A stretch of 64,000 bases of DNA from Schlegelella_A sp965246805 (lineage in GTDB: Bacteria; Pseudomonadota; Gammaproteobacteria; Burkholderiales; Burkholderiaceae_C): NCBI GenBank assembly GCA_965246805.1, contig CBDFFO010000005.1, forward strand, positions 122,848 to 186,847, in the 5' to 3' direction. Below the pieces are notes generated by a model. That model saw only the letters and a program-made list of their open reading frames with translations. It was not told the origin of the DNA and did no database searches. Positions 7,690-15,414 of this stretch are shown one piece after another. The position numbers and the translations under genes are program-made. Each line of letters opens with the position of its first letter. Within the stretch, counting starts at the first letter, position 1.

Positions 7690-8916
7690 TCAGCGCGCAA
7701 GCCGCGCCGCGATGTCGGCAACCAGTTGGCGGGCCAGCACGAGCTTGCCGGCGCGCGGGAGCTCGCGCGCCCCTTGCACGTCGACCAGCGTCAACGTGTT
7801 GTCGTCGTGGCCGAAGGCCGATGGCCCATGGTTGGCCACGACCAGCGCAACTTGCTTCTTGTCGAGCTTGGCGCGTGCGTGGGCGACGAGATCGGTGGTC
7901 TCGGCTGCAAAACCGACGCAGAACGGCGGCGCGGCGAGCGCAGCGACGTCGGCAAGGATGTCGGGGTTCTCGACCAGCGCGAACGACGGTGCGCCGCCGC
8001 CAGCCGACTTCTTGAGCTTGTTTGGGGCGACGTCTGCGGCGCGCCAGTCGGCGACCGCCGCCGTGGCGACGAACACATCGCATGCACCCACCGCCGCCAT
8101 CACGGCCGCATGCATCTGCAGCGCGGTTTCGACATCGACACGGCGGACGCCGCGCGGCGTCGCGCGTTCGACCGGACCGGCCACCAGCGTGACGATCGCG
8201 CCCGCCTCGGCCGCCGCCTGCGCGATCGCGAAGCCCATCTTCCCGCTCGAGAGGTTGGTGATGCCGCGCACCGGGTCGATTGGTTCGAACGTCGGTCCGG
8301 CGGTGATCAGCACCCGCTTGCCGCGCAGCAGCTTGGGTTGGAAGAACGCGAGCAGCGCGGCCGCGATGTCGGCCGGCTCCAACATGCGGCCGTCACCGAA
8401 CTCACCGCAGGCCTGGTCGCCGTTGCCCGGGCCGATAAAGGTCGTGCCATCGGCAACCAGTTGAGTCACGTTCCGTTGCGTGGCCGGATGAGCCCACATC
8501 TCCCGGTTCATGGCCGGTGCGATCATCAGCGGGCATCGCTCAATCGGGCGGGCCAGACAGAGCAGGCTCAGCAAATCGGCAGCGCCGCCATGGACCAGTC
8601 GCGCGATGAAATCGGCCGTGGCAGGCGCGACCAGCACCGCATCGGCTTCGCGAGTGAGGTTGATGTGGGCCATCGCATTCGGCTCACGCGCATCCCAGGT
8701 GCTCGTGTAGACGGAACGGTTCGAGAGTGCCTGCATCGTCGCGACGCCGATGAAACGCGCGGCAGATTCGGTCATCACCACTTGAACCGTGGCACCGGCC
8801 CGCACCAAGACGCGGAGCAGCTCAGCCGACTTGTAGCAAGCGACACCGCCGGTCAGCCCGAGCACGATGTGGCGACCGTCGAGATCGCGGTGAGGGCTCC
8901 GGATGCTGTCGGTCAT
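7690..8916 (-). CDS. coaBC: Bifunctional phosphopantothenoylcysteine decarboxylase / phosphopantothenate-cysteine ligase
   Basis: A 408-residue CoaBC (Dfp) that performs two consecutive steps of coenzyme A synthesis. The N-terminal flavoprotein decarboxylase half shows GLTGGVACYKSAELLR, the substrate clamp PAMNREMW and the catalytic Cys in QACGEFGDGRM. The C-terminal CTP-dependent ligase half starts near LRGKRVLITAGPT and has SSGKMGFAIAQAA and the AAVADW and KLKK elements. The length is standard (E. coli 406). The ATG at 8916 (MTDSIRSPHRDL) is preferred over an upstream in-frame ATG at 9033, because the extra residues are Pro/Ala-rich and unlike the family. It heads a coaBC-dut unit and is divergent from egtD. 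Confidence 0.95.
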   Translation of the reverse strand: MTDSIRSPHRDLDGRHIVLGLTGGVACYKSAELLRVLVRAGATVQVVMTESAARFIGVATMQALSNRSVYTSTWDAREPNAMAHINLTREADAVLVAPATADFIARLVHGGAADLLSLLCLARPIERCPLMIAPAMNREMWAHPATQRNVTQLVADGTTFIGPGNGDQACGEFGDGRMLEPADIAAALLAFFQPKLLRGKRVLITAGPTFEPIDPVRGITNLSSGKMGFAIAQAAAEAGAIVTLVAGPVERATPRGVRRVDVETALQMHAAVMAAVGACDVFVATAAVADWRAADVAPNKLKKSAGGGAPSFALVENPDILADVAALAAPPFCVGFAAETTDLVAHARAKLDKKQVALVVANHGPSAFGHDDNTLTLVDVQGARELPRAGKLVLARQLVADIAARLAR

Positions 8917-9048
8917 GAGGCGGCGATTATTGGCGCAGACGCCAAACGCCGCAGGTGAATCTGCGACACCCGGAGCGGTGACAGGGGGTGCTACAGGGCC
9001 GCGGCCAGAGAATGACGGCTGCACGGGCATCATCGCCCGCCTCGGCCG

Positions 9049-9076
9049 GCCACACTACAAGCGCGTAAGGTGTGGC
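9049..9076. repeat. Short inverted repeat between coaBC and egtD
   Basis: GCCACAC (9049-9055) and GTGTGGC (9070-9076) are exact inverted copies around 14 bases, in the 230-base gap between the divergent coaBC and egtD genes, about 70 bases before the egtD start. Its size and placement fit a dimeric repressor or activator site, but nothing identifies a binding protein. Confidence 0.3.
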
Positions 9077-9146
9077 GCCTGCGTCTCGCACGGCCGTCTC
9101 ACGAGTCCCGCCTGTCTCGCACTCCCCTTCCGATACCGCCCACGCC

Positions 9147-10109
9147 ATGAGCACCACCCGCCATCCGCGCTTCATTCAGATGCACGTGGCCGACTCGGCC
9201 GACGAACGCGTCGCGTCGCAAGCCGGCCTGCTGCAGGCAAGCGCGGCAATTTCGCCGAAGTATTTCTACGACAAGCTCGGCTCGCACCTGTTCGAAGCGA
9301 TCACCGAACTTCCCGAGTACTACCCGACGCGAACCGAGGCGGCCATCTTTCACGCGCACGGCCCGGCGATCGGCGTAGCGGTCGGCATCGGCAGCACCTT
9401 GATCGATCTGGGCGCAGGCAATTGCGCGAAGGCGGTGAGCCTCTTTCCGATCCTAGAGCCGAGGCGCTACGTCGCGATCGACATCTCGGCCGAGTTCCTG
9501 CGCGAGGCTTTGCACGGCGTGCAACGCGAACACCCGCAACTCGACGTGGTCGGTATTGGCCTCGACCTGATGCAGCCGTTCGACCTGCCGCCCGATACGC
9601 AGCAAGGTCGGCCCGCTTTTTTCTACCCAGGCTCGAGCATCGGCAATTTCACCCGCGACGGCGCACTGGCTTTCCTCACGATGATTCGCTCTCAAGCGAG
9701 CGGCGGCGGTCTGCTGGTCGGAGTCGATCTGGTGAAGCCGGCCGATGTGCTCGAACCCGCCTACGACGACCCGCTCGGCGTCACCGCGGCGTTCAACCTC
9801 AACCTTCTGCGACACGTCAATCGAACCCTGGGCACCGATTTCGAGCCGAGGGACTGGCGCCACGTCGCGTTCTGGAACGCCGCTGATTCGCGCATCGAGA
9901 TGCACGTGGAAGCGCGTCGGGCGGTGACCGTTCGTTGGCCCGGTGGCGAACGTCGCTTCGCGGAGGGCGAGCGCATCCACACCGAGAACTCCTGTAAGTA
10001 CACGGCCGAAGACTTCGGCGCGCTGCTGCAGGGAGCCGGGTTCGAAGCCCCTGTGCATTGGACCGACGCGCGGGGCTGGTTCGCCGTGTTCTGGGCTCGC
10101 GCCGCGTGA
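9147..10109 (+). CDS. egtD: L-histidine N-alpha-methyltransferase, EgtD family
   Basis: A 320-residue SAM-dependent methyltransferase of the EgtD type, which trimethylates histidine to hercynine, the first step of ergothioneine synthesis. Visible features are the substrate-binding stretch YFYDKLGSHLFEAITELPEY followed by YPTRTE, the SAM site LIDLGAGNCAKA, the FYPGSSIGNF loop and VDLVKPADVLEPAY. The length matches family members (about 320). The ATG at 9147 (MSTTRHPRF) fits the family; the 25 in-frame codons before it look non-coding. No egtB (sulfoxide synthase) lies nearby, although the two are often adjacent. Either egtB is elsewhere in the genome, or the enzyme supplies hercynine only or works on another substrate. 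It is convergent with the RibD-like gene. Confidence 0.88.
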   Translation: MSTTRHPRFIQMHVADSADERVASQAGLLQASAAISPKYFYDKLGSHLFEAITELPEYYPTRTEAAIFHAHGPAIGVAVGIGSTLIDLGAGNCAKAVSLFPILEPRRYVAIDISAEFLREALHGVQREHPQLDVVGIGLDLMQPFDLPPDTQQGRPAFFYPGSSIGNFTRDGALAFLTMIRSQASGGGLLVGVDLVKPADVLEPAYDDPLGVTAAFNLNLLRHVNRTLGTDFEPRDWRHVAFWNAADSRIEMHVEARRAVTVRWPGGERRFAEGERIHTENSCKYTAEDFGALLQGAGFEAPVHWTDARGWFAVFWARAA

Positions 10110-10123
10110 CGAGGCGTCGACGC

Positions 10124-10145
10124 CACCCCATGCATGCGCGGGGTG
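10124..10145. terminator. Possible bidirectional stem-loop between convergent genes
   Basis: CACCCC (10124-10129) and GGGGTG (10140-10145) pair around 10 bases exactly between the converging egtD and RibD-like stop codons. There is no T-tract on either side, so this is a weak candidate for transcription ending. Confidence 0.25.
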
Positions 10146-10146
10146 C

Positions 10147-10842
10147 TCAGCGCCCGCGATCCGCCGCGTAGCGCAGGAAGATCTCGTCGCCGACGACCTC
10201 CGACTGGCGGAGGTGGAAACGCTTCATCGCCTCTGAATCGAAACCGGTGCCATCGACCAGCGACGGCGAATCCCCGCCGATGGCGAGCGGGCACAAGGTG
10301 ATGAACATCTCATCGATGGCGTCGGCCGCCAGGAACTGGTACATCAACGTCCCGCCGGCCTCGACCAGCAATCGTTCGATGCCGCGCTCGCGCAACTTTT
10401 CAAGCATCCACGACACCGGTAGATCGCCGTCACCCTCCCAGCCTTCGACCTCGGCGGCAAAGTTGCCTGGTATCGAACGCGCGGCGGTCAGAAAGAGCGG
10501 CTTGATGCGGCGCTCGGCCAAGAAATCGGCAGAAAGCGGCACGTCGAGCCGGCCGGTGACGACGACGTTCCACAGCGGCTTTCCGACAGAGGGCATGGTG
10601 CTGCGATCGGACGCCGCGGCGGCCGGCGGTCTGCCCGCGCCCGCGTGATCCCCCACGTTTTCCGGCAACGAGGCGTGCGGCCACAGGCGGAACGTCGTGC
10701 CGCCAACCAGCACGGCGTCGGCTTCCGAACGTCGCAGGCTCATGCGTCGATGGTCTTCGGCGCTGCCGAGCGACGTGAAACGCCGCTCGCGTGTGTTGAT
10801 GCGGCCGTCGAGCGAGACCGCGGTGTTGCTGAACACCTTCAT
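10147..10842 (-). CDS. RibD C-terminal-like reductase (dihydrofolate reductase fold)
   Basis: A 231-residue stand-alone protein with the RibD C-terminal (pyrimidine reductase) fold, without the deaminase half of true RibD. Diagnostic segments are NTAVSLDGRIN at the start, SEADAVLVGGTTFRLWP for the NADPH-binding turn, LWNVVVTGRLDVP, and RLLVEAGGTLMYQFLAADAID near the C-terminus. In the family these bind NADPH and reduce a ribosylaminopyrimidine or, in some paralogues, other pteridine-like substrates. It starts 13 bases after folB, in an alaS-folB-reductase operon, so a role with pterins or riboflavin intermediates is plausible but inferred. The start at MKVFSNTAVS was chosen because it aligns with the fold's first strand. 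An insert (AGAGRPPAAAASD) lengthens one loop. Confidence 0.8.
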   Translation of the reverse strand: MKVFSNTAVSLDGRINTRERRFTSLGSAEDHRRMSLRRSEADAVLVGGTTFRLWPHASLPENVGDHAGAGRPPAAAASDRSTMPSVGKPLWNVVVTGRLDVPLSADFLAERRIKPLFLTAARSIPGNFAAEVEGWEGDGDLPVSWMLEKLRERGIERLLVEAGGTLMYQFLAADAIDEMFITLCPLAIGGDSPSLVDGTGFDSEAMKRFHLRQSEVVGDEIFLRYAADRGR

Positions 10843-10855
10843 GCAACCGACTTCG

Positions 10856-11251
10856 TCACGTCTTGTCGAAACCCGAGTTGCCACCGTCGGGCACGCCCGC
10901 CGGCTTGCTGCGCGTGATGCACACGCCGGCCCATTCAAGCCCTTGCACCGGCGGGCGCTTGCGCACGCTGATCTCGACGCGCTCGACCATCGCCGGCCGC
11001 AAGGCCACCTCGGCCAGCACTTCCGCGACCCGCTCGATCAAGAGATATTCGCTGCCCTGCACCGCATCGATCATGTCGCCGGCGAGGCGGTAATCGACCG
11101 TTGCCTCGATGTCGTCGGCGACGCCAGCGGGCTGCAGCGATGCGACGAAGAGCCTGGCCTCCACGCGCAACGATTGCGGCGTTGCGCGCTCGGGTGCCGA
11201 GCAACCGACGCGGCACGGCACTTCGAGGCCTTCAAGAAAGAGCACGTCCAT
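10856..11251 (-). CDS. folB: Dihydroneopterin aldolase
   Basis: A 131-residue FolB that cleaves 7,8-dihydroneopterin to 6-hydroxymethyl-7,8-dihydropterin in folate synthesis. The start MDVLFLEGLEVPCRVGC, the tyrosine-containing VDYRLAGDMIDAV and the helix LIERVAEVLAEVAL are the family signature. A Lys in ISVRKRPPVQG matches the catalytic lysine position. It has about 10 extra residues at the C-terminus (PDGGNSGFDKT) compared with the usual 115-120. It begins 21 bases after the alaS stop and is followed after 13 bases by the RibD-like reductase, forming one transcription unit. Confidence 0.9.
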   Translation of the reverse strand: MDVLFLEGLEVPCRVGCSAPERATPQSLRVEARLFVASLQPAGVADDIEATVDYRLAGDMIDAVQGSEYLLIERVAEVLAEVALRPAMVERVEISVRKRPPVQGLEWAGVCITRSKPAGVPDGGNSGFDKT

Positions 11252-11272
11252 CAGATCGCCTTGGTGGTGATG

Positions 11273-13951
11273 TCAGGCATGGTCCGTGACCCATCCCCTG
11301 ACCGATTCGAGCGCCGCATCGAGATGGGTCGCATCGTTGCCGCCGGCCATGGCGAGGTCGGCCTTGCCGCCGCCCTTGCCGCCGACCTGCTGTGCGACGA
11401 AATTCACCAGCTCGCCGGCCTTCAGCCGCTGCGTGCGATCGCTGGTCACGCCGGCCGCCAGCTGCACGCGCGCACCATCGACGGCGGCCAGCACCACCAC
11501 CGCCGACTTCAGTTTGTCCTTCAGCTTGTCGAGCGTTTCGCGCAGCGTCGTCGCATCGGCCCCTTCGAGCCGCGCCGCGAGCACCTGGATGCCGCCGACA
11601 TCGACCGCCTTCGCGAGGAGTTCGTCGCGCTGCGACGACGCCATGCGCCCCTTCAGCGTGACCATCTCCCGTTCGAGCGTGCGCACCTGATCCATCACCT
11701 GGCCGACGCGCGACGGCACGTCCGCGGGCGATGATTTGAGCGTGCCGGCGAGCTTGCGCACGGTCGCCTCGAGCGCCTGAAGGTAGTGCAGCGCGTTGTC
11801 GCCGGTCACCGCTTCGATCCGGCGGATGCCAGCCGCGACGCCCGCCTCGGCCACCACCTTGAAGAGACCAATGTCGCCGGTGCGTTGAACGTGGGTGCCG
11901 CCGCAGAACTCGCGACTCGAGCCGATGTCGAGCACGCGCACCTCGTCGCCGTACTTCTCGCCGAACAACATCGTCGCACCGAGTGCCTGCGCCTCGGCGA
12001 TTGGCATCACGCGCGCGTTCGTCGCGTGGTTGGCGAGGATCTCCGCATTGACGATGGCCTCGACCCGGCCGATCTCGTCTTCGGTCATCGGCTGGTGGTG
12101 CGCGAAGTCGAAGCGCGTGCGCTCGGGCGTCACGAGCGAACCCTTCTGCTGCACCCGTTCGCCGAGCACCTCGCGCAGCGCCTTGTGCATCAGGTGCGTG
12201 GCGCTGTGGTTGCGCACGGTCTTGGCGCGCCGCTCGGCGTCAACGACCGCGTGCACCATGTCGCCCACCGCGATCTCGCCTTCGACGACGCGCCCTTCGT
12301 GGCCGAACACCACCGCCTGGATCTTCACGGTGTCTTCGATCAGCACGCGCGCGGTCGAGTTCCTCAACTCGCCGGCATCACCGACCTGGCCGCCGGACTC
12401 AGCATAGAACGGCGTGTGGTCGAGGACGATCACCGCATCGTCGCCCGACTTCGCGGCGTTCGCCGCGCTGCCGTCAACATAGATCGCGACCACTTTTGCG
12501 CTGTCGTGCGCAAGGCCGTCGTAGCCGTGAAAAACGGTGTTGCCACCACTGTATTCGAGGCCCTGCGCGACCTTGAACTTGCCTGCCGCTCGAGCGAGCT
12601 CGCGCTGACGCGCCATCGCGGTCTCGAAGCCCGCCGTGTCGACGGCGACACCGCGCTCGCGCGACACGTCGGCCGTTAGGTCGAGCGGGAAGCCGAACGT
12701 GTCGTGCAGCTTGAAGGCGAGATCGCCAGCCAGCGTTCCGCGCGAGCCGAGGGCCGGCGCCCGCGCAGGATCGCCCGTGTACGGTGGCGCGCCGAGCTTC
12801 AGCAGCGCGGTCTCGAGCATCTCCATGCCGTTCGCGATGGTCTGGAAAAAACGCTCTTCCTCCTGCTTCAGCACATCGGTCACGCGCGCTTCGTCGCGGC
12901 GGAGTTCGGGATAGGCATCGCCCATTTCTGCGGCGAGGTCGGCCACGAGCTTGTGGAAGAAGGGCTTGCGGGCGCCGAGCTTGTAGCCGTGGCGAATCGC
13001 ACGCCGCGTGATGCGACGAAGCACATAGCCACGGCCTTCGTTGCCTGGAATAACGCCATCAGCGACCGTGAACGCACAAGCCCGGATGTGGTCGGCGATG
13101 ACCTTCAGCGACGGCGATGCGGCGTCGCAATCTTCGGCGCCGGCCATGTCGACCGCTCTCTTCGCCGCCGCGAGCAAGGTCACGAAGAGATCGATCTGGT
13201 AGTTCGAGTGCACGTGCTGCAGCACCGCCGTGAGCCTCTCGAGGCCCATGCCGGTGTCGACGCTGGGCTTGGGCAACCGATGCATCAGACCGGCTTCGTC
13301 CCGGTTGAACTGCATGAACACGTTGTTCCAGATCTCGATGTAGCGGTCCCCGTCTTCGGTCGGGGAGCCCGGCGGCCCGCCGGCCACGTCGGGGCCGTGG
13401 TCGTAGAAGATCTCGCTGCACGGTCCGCACGGGCCGGTGTCTCCCATCATCCAGAAGTTGTCGGACGCGAAGCGCGCGCCCTTGTTGTCGCCGATGCGCA
13501 CGATCCGATCCGCGGGCAGGCCGATCTCGTTCTTCCAGATGTCGTAGGCCTCGTCGTCCTCGGCATACACGGTGGCCCAGAGCTTTTCCTTCGGCAACCG
13601 ATAGACCTCGGTCAGCAACTCCCACGCGTACTTCAGCGCGTCGCGCTTGAAATAGTCGCCGAAACTGAAGTTGCCCAACATCTCGAAGAACGTGTGGTGG
13701 CGCGCGGTGTAGCCGACGTTCTCGAGGTCGTTGTGCTTGCCACCGGCCCGAATGCACTTCTGCGAGGTCGTCGCGCGAACATACGGCCGCTTGTCGTAGC
13801 CTAGGAACGCCTGCTTGAACTGGTTCATGCCCGCGTTCGTGAACAACAGCGTCGGGTCGTCGCCGGGCACGACGGGACTCGAGGGCACGACCGTGTGGCC
13901 CTTCGATTCGAAGTAGCCCAGGAACGTCGAACGGATTTCAGCAGCTTTCAT
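11273..13951 (-). CDS. alaS: Alanyl-tRNA synthetase
   Basis: An 892-residue class II synthetase that charges tRNA-Ala and edits mischarged Ser/Gly. The start MKAAEIRSTFLGYFESKGH is the family consensus, with VPSSPVVPGDDPTLLFTNAG for motif 1. The editing domain has the zinc ligands HSATHLMH (about residue 582) and CGGTHV (about residue 682). The C-terminal DHHA1-type domain ends GGNDATHLDAALE. The length is slightly above E. coli AlaS (876). A longer in-frame start (13999) adds an Arg-rich, non-conserved stretch and was rejected. It is first in an operon with folB and a RibD-like reductase. Confidence 0.97.
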   Translation of the reverse strand: MKAAEIRSTFLGYFESKGHTVVPSSPVVPGDDPTLLFTNAGMNQFKQAFLGYDKRPYVRATTSQKCIRAGGKHNDLENVGYTARHHTFFEMLGNFSFGDYFKRDALKYAWELLTEVYRLPKEKLWATVYAEDDEAYDIWKNEIGLPADRIVRIGDNKGARFASDNFWMMGDTGPCGPCSEIFYDHGPDVAGGPPGSPTEDGDRYIEIWNNVFMQFNRDEAGLMHRLPKPSVDTGMGLERLTAVLQHVHSNYQIDLFVTLLAAAKRAVDMAGAEDCDAASPSLKVIADHIRACAFTVADGVIPGNEGRGYVLRRITRRAIRHGYKLGARKPFFHKLVADLAAEMGDAYPELRRDEARVTDVLKQEEERFFQTIANGMEMLETALLKLGAPPYTGDPARAPALGSRGTLAGDLAFKLHDTFGFPLDLTADVSRERGVAVDTAGFETAMARQRELARAAGKFKVAQGLEYSGGNTVFHGYDGLAHDSAKVVAIYVDGSAANAAKSGDDAVIVLDHTPFYAESGGQVGDAGELRNSTARVLIEDTVKIQAVVFGHEGRVVEGEIAVGDMVHAVVDAERRAKTVRNHSATHLMHKALREVLGERVQQKGSLVTPERTRFDFAHHQPMTEDEIGRVEAIVNAEILANHATNARVMPIAEAQALGATMLFGEKYGDEVRVLDIGSSREFCGGTHVQRTGDIGLFKVVAEAGVAAGIRRIEAVTGDNALHYLQALEATVRKLAGTLKSSPADVPSRVGQVMDQVRTLEREMVTLKGRMASSQRDELLAKAVDVGGIQVLAARLEGADATTLRETLDKLKDKLKSAVVVLAAVDGARVQLAAGVTSDRTQRLKAGELVNFVAQQVGGKGGGKADLAMAGGNDATHLDAALESVRGWVTDHA

Positions 13952-14062
13952 GGACCGCATCGTACGGGGTCCGGCGCCGGCCGTGGCCCGACGGGCCACT
14001 GGCGCTGCGCGGTTCTCGCGGGCCGGACGAGCGCGATCCCGGAGCGGCGCATCGCCGCATGC

Positions 14063-15001
14063 TCACTCGTCGTTGGCAGCGTCGCGCGTGCTCGACCGCT
14101 CGTGGAAGTTCGCGAAGCCGTCGCGGCCCTCGGCCGGCGCGGCCGCGGCGAGCGCCGTGGCGCGACGCAGCAGCCGGCTCGCCTCGGCACCGTCCTGCGG
14201 GTAGTGCGCCACGCCGACCGCGACCGCGACCGACATGTCGCTGCCGCTCACGCCGAATGGCTTGACGAGGCTTTCGGCAAGTTTCTCGCCGACACGTTGC
14301 GCATCGGCCGGCTTCAGCAAGGTGCCCAGCAGCACCGCGAACGACTCGTGGCCGATCGACGCCACCACATCGCTCGCCCGGACGCCGGCGCGCAGGCGGA
14401 CGGCGACCTTGCGACGCAACAGGCTGGCGACCTCGACGCCGAAGCGCACGGTCGTCGAGGCCAGCCCCTCGACGCGAAACACAAGCACCGCCATCGGCGA
14501 GGGCTCGCGTTCACGCAACGCGAGCAGGTGGCTCATGTGCTCGACCAGCTGCGTGCGATGCGGCAAGCCAGTCGCGATATCGGTCGAGTAGTTGTTGATG
14601 GCCGATCGCGACAAACGCTTGCGTTCGAGCGCCATCCGGACATGGCGGCCAAGCGTGGCACCGCTCAGGCCCTCGCGCGCGAGCACGTCTTGCGCGCCGC
14701 GTTGCAGCCACGCCAGCACGGTGTCGTGCGACGGGTTGTCCTCGACGATCACCACCGCCGTCATCGCGAAAGCATCGGCAGCGTCTTCGCCTTGCAACCA
14801 GGCGGAATGAGCGTCGGCCACCACCGCATCGAACGCGCCCCATTGCGCCTCGACCGGCGTCGGATCGACTTCTTCTTGGCGCGAGACCGCGAACGGCCCG
14901 TAGCTGCCGGCACAGAACTCGGTTAGCACTCGCATGTCGAGCGGCACCGAGATGCGGATTCGGAACGCCGGGTCCAGTGTGGGCTCGGGTCCGGCCATCA
15001 T
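14063..15001 (-). CDS. Degenerate GGDEF-domain protein with receiver-like N-terminus
   Basis: A protein of about 312 residues with two regions. The N-terminal 150 residues look like an atypical receiver fold (FDAVVADAHSAW, VVIVEDNPSHDT, GAQDVLAREGL) but lack a clear phospho-acceptor arrangement. The C-terminal half is a GGDEF domain starting DIATGLPHRTQLVEHM. The active-site loop reads SIGHESFAVLL instead of GG[DE]EF, and the metal-binding Asp segment reads FRVEGLA. Diguanylate cyclase activity is therefore unlikely, and it may act as a binding or regulatory protein. The start is uncertain: two adjacent ATGs (15001 and 14998) overlap the stop of a possible 15-codon leader, and an open frame continues to 15124. 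It is divergent from the large sensor-CheW gene, 413 bases away. Confidence 0.75.
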   Translation of the reverse strand: MMAGPEPTLDPAFRIRISVPLDMRVLTEFCAGSYGPFAVSRQEEVDPTPVEAQWGAFDAVVADAHSAWLQGEDAADAFAMTAVVIVEDNPSHDTVLAWLQRGAQDVLAREGLSGATLGRHVRMALERKRLSRSAINNYSTDIATGLPHRTQLVEHMSHLLALREREPSPMAVLVFRVEGLASTTVRFGVEVASLLRRKVAVRLRAGVRASDVVASIGHESFAVLLGTLLKPADAQRVGEKLAESLVKPFGVSGSDMSVAVAVGVAHYPQDGAEASRLLRRATALAAAAPAEGRDGFANFHERSSTRDAANDE

Positions 15002-15045
15002 GGCGCCGAGACCTGCAGGGCGTTTTGCTTGCGGGGGGTGGCCAT
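14998..15045 (-). CDS. Possible 15-codon leader peptide upstream of the GGDEF-like gene
   Basis: On the minus strand an AAAGGAC Shine-Dalgarno is placed correctly before an ATG at 15045, which opens a 15-codon frame (MATPRKQNALQVSAP). Its TGA overlaps the ATG of the GGDEF-like gene in an ATGATG junction. This could be a leader peptide coupling translation, or the true N-terminus of the protein separated by a frameshift. The downstream ATGs have no comparable Shine-Dalgarno. Confidence 0.35.
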   Translation of the reverse strand: MATPRKQNALQVSAP

Positions 15046-15124
15046 GTTCGTCCTTTAGTTCGCGTGGCGGGGCGGCGATGGATCGCTCGACGGATGCGGG
15101 TGCCGTCGACTGCACGGGCACCAC

Positions 15125-15414
15125 GACCGTGACGCGCGTTCGAATGCGCGACCCGAGCTCGAGAGGACCGAGTCGTGCGGTATATCACGCTGGCGACCCT
15201 CCGCGCAACAGACCCCCCGAAAGAAGGACGGCCGCGTCGATCGACCCGATGGACGGGCCTCTGCAAGCGCTGGCAATCGGCGAGCCGTGAAGAAGGCGTT
15301 GAAATGCCACGCAAAAAGCGCCTTCGACTTTTCGCGTACGCGAGGAAAATCGCAGGCTCGAATCCATCGCCAAGCCGCCGGCTGGGGTGCTTCGGCTTGG
15401 AAGGAACGCGACGC
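15125..15414. other. Intergenic region between divergent signalling genes
   Basis: This 290-base stretch separates the open frame of the GGDEF-like gene from the GTG start of the sensor-CheW gene. It presumably carries promoters for both. I see no clear -35/-10 pair, riboswitch or repeat. The frame of the sensor gene stays open through it, but the residues are Arg/Lys/Pro-rich and unlike the protein body. Confidence 0.5.
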
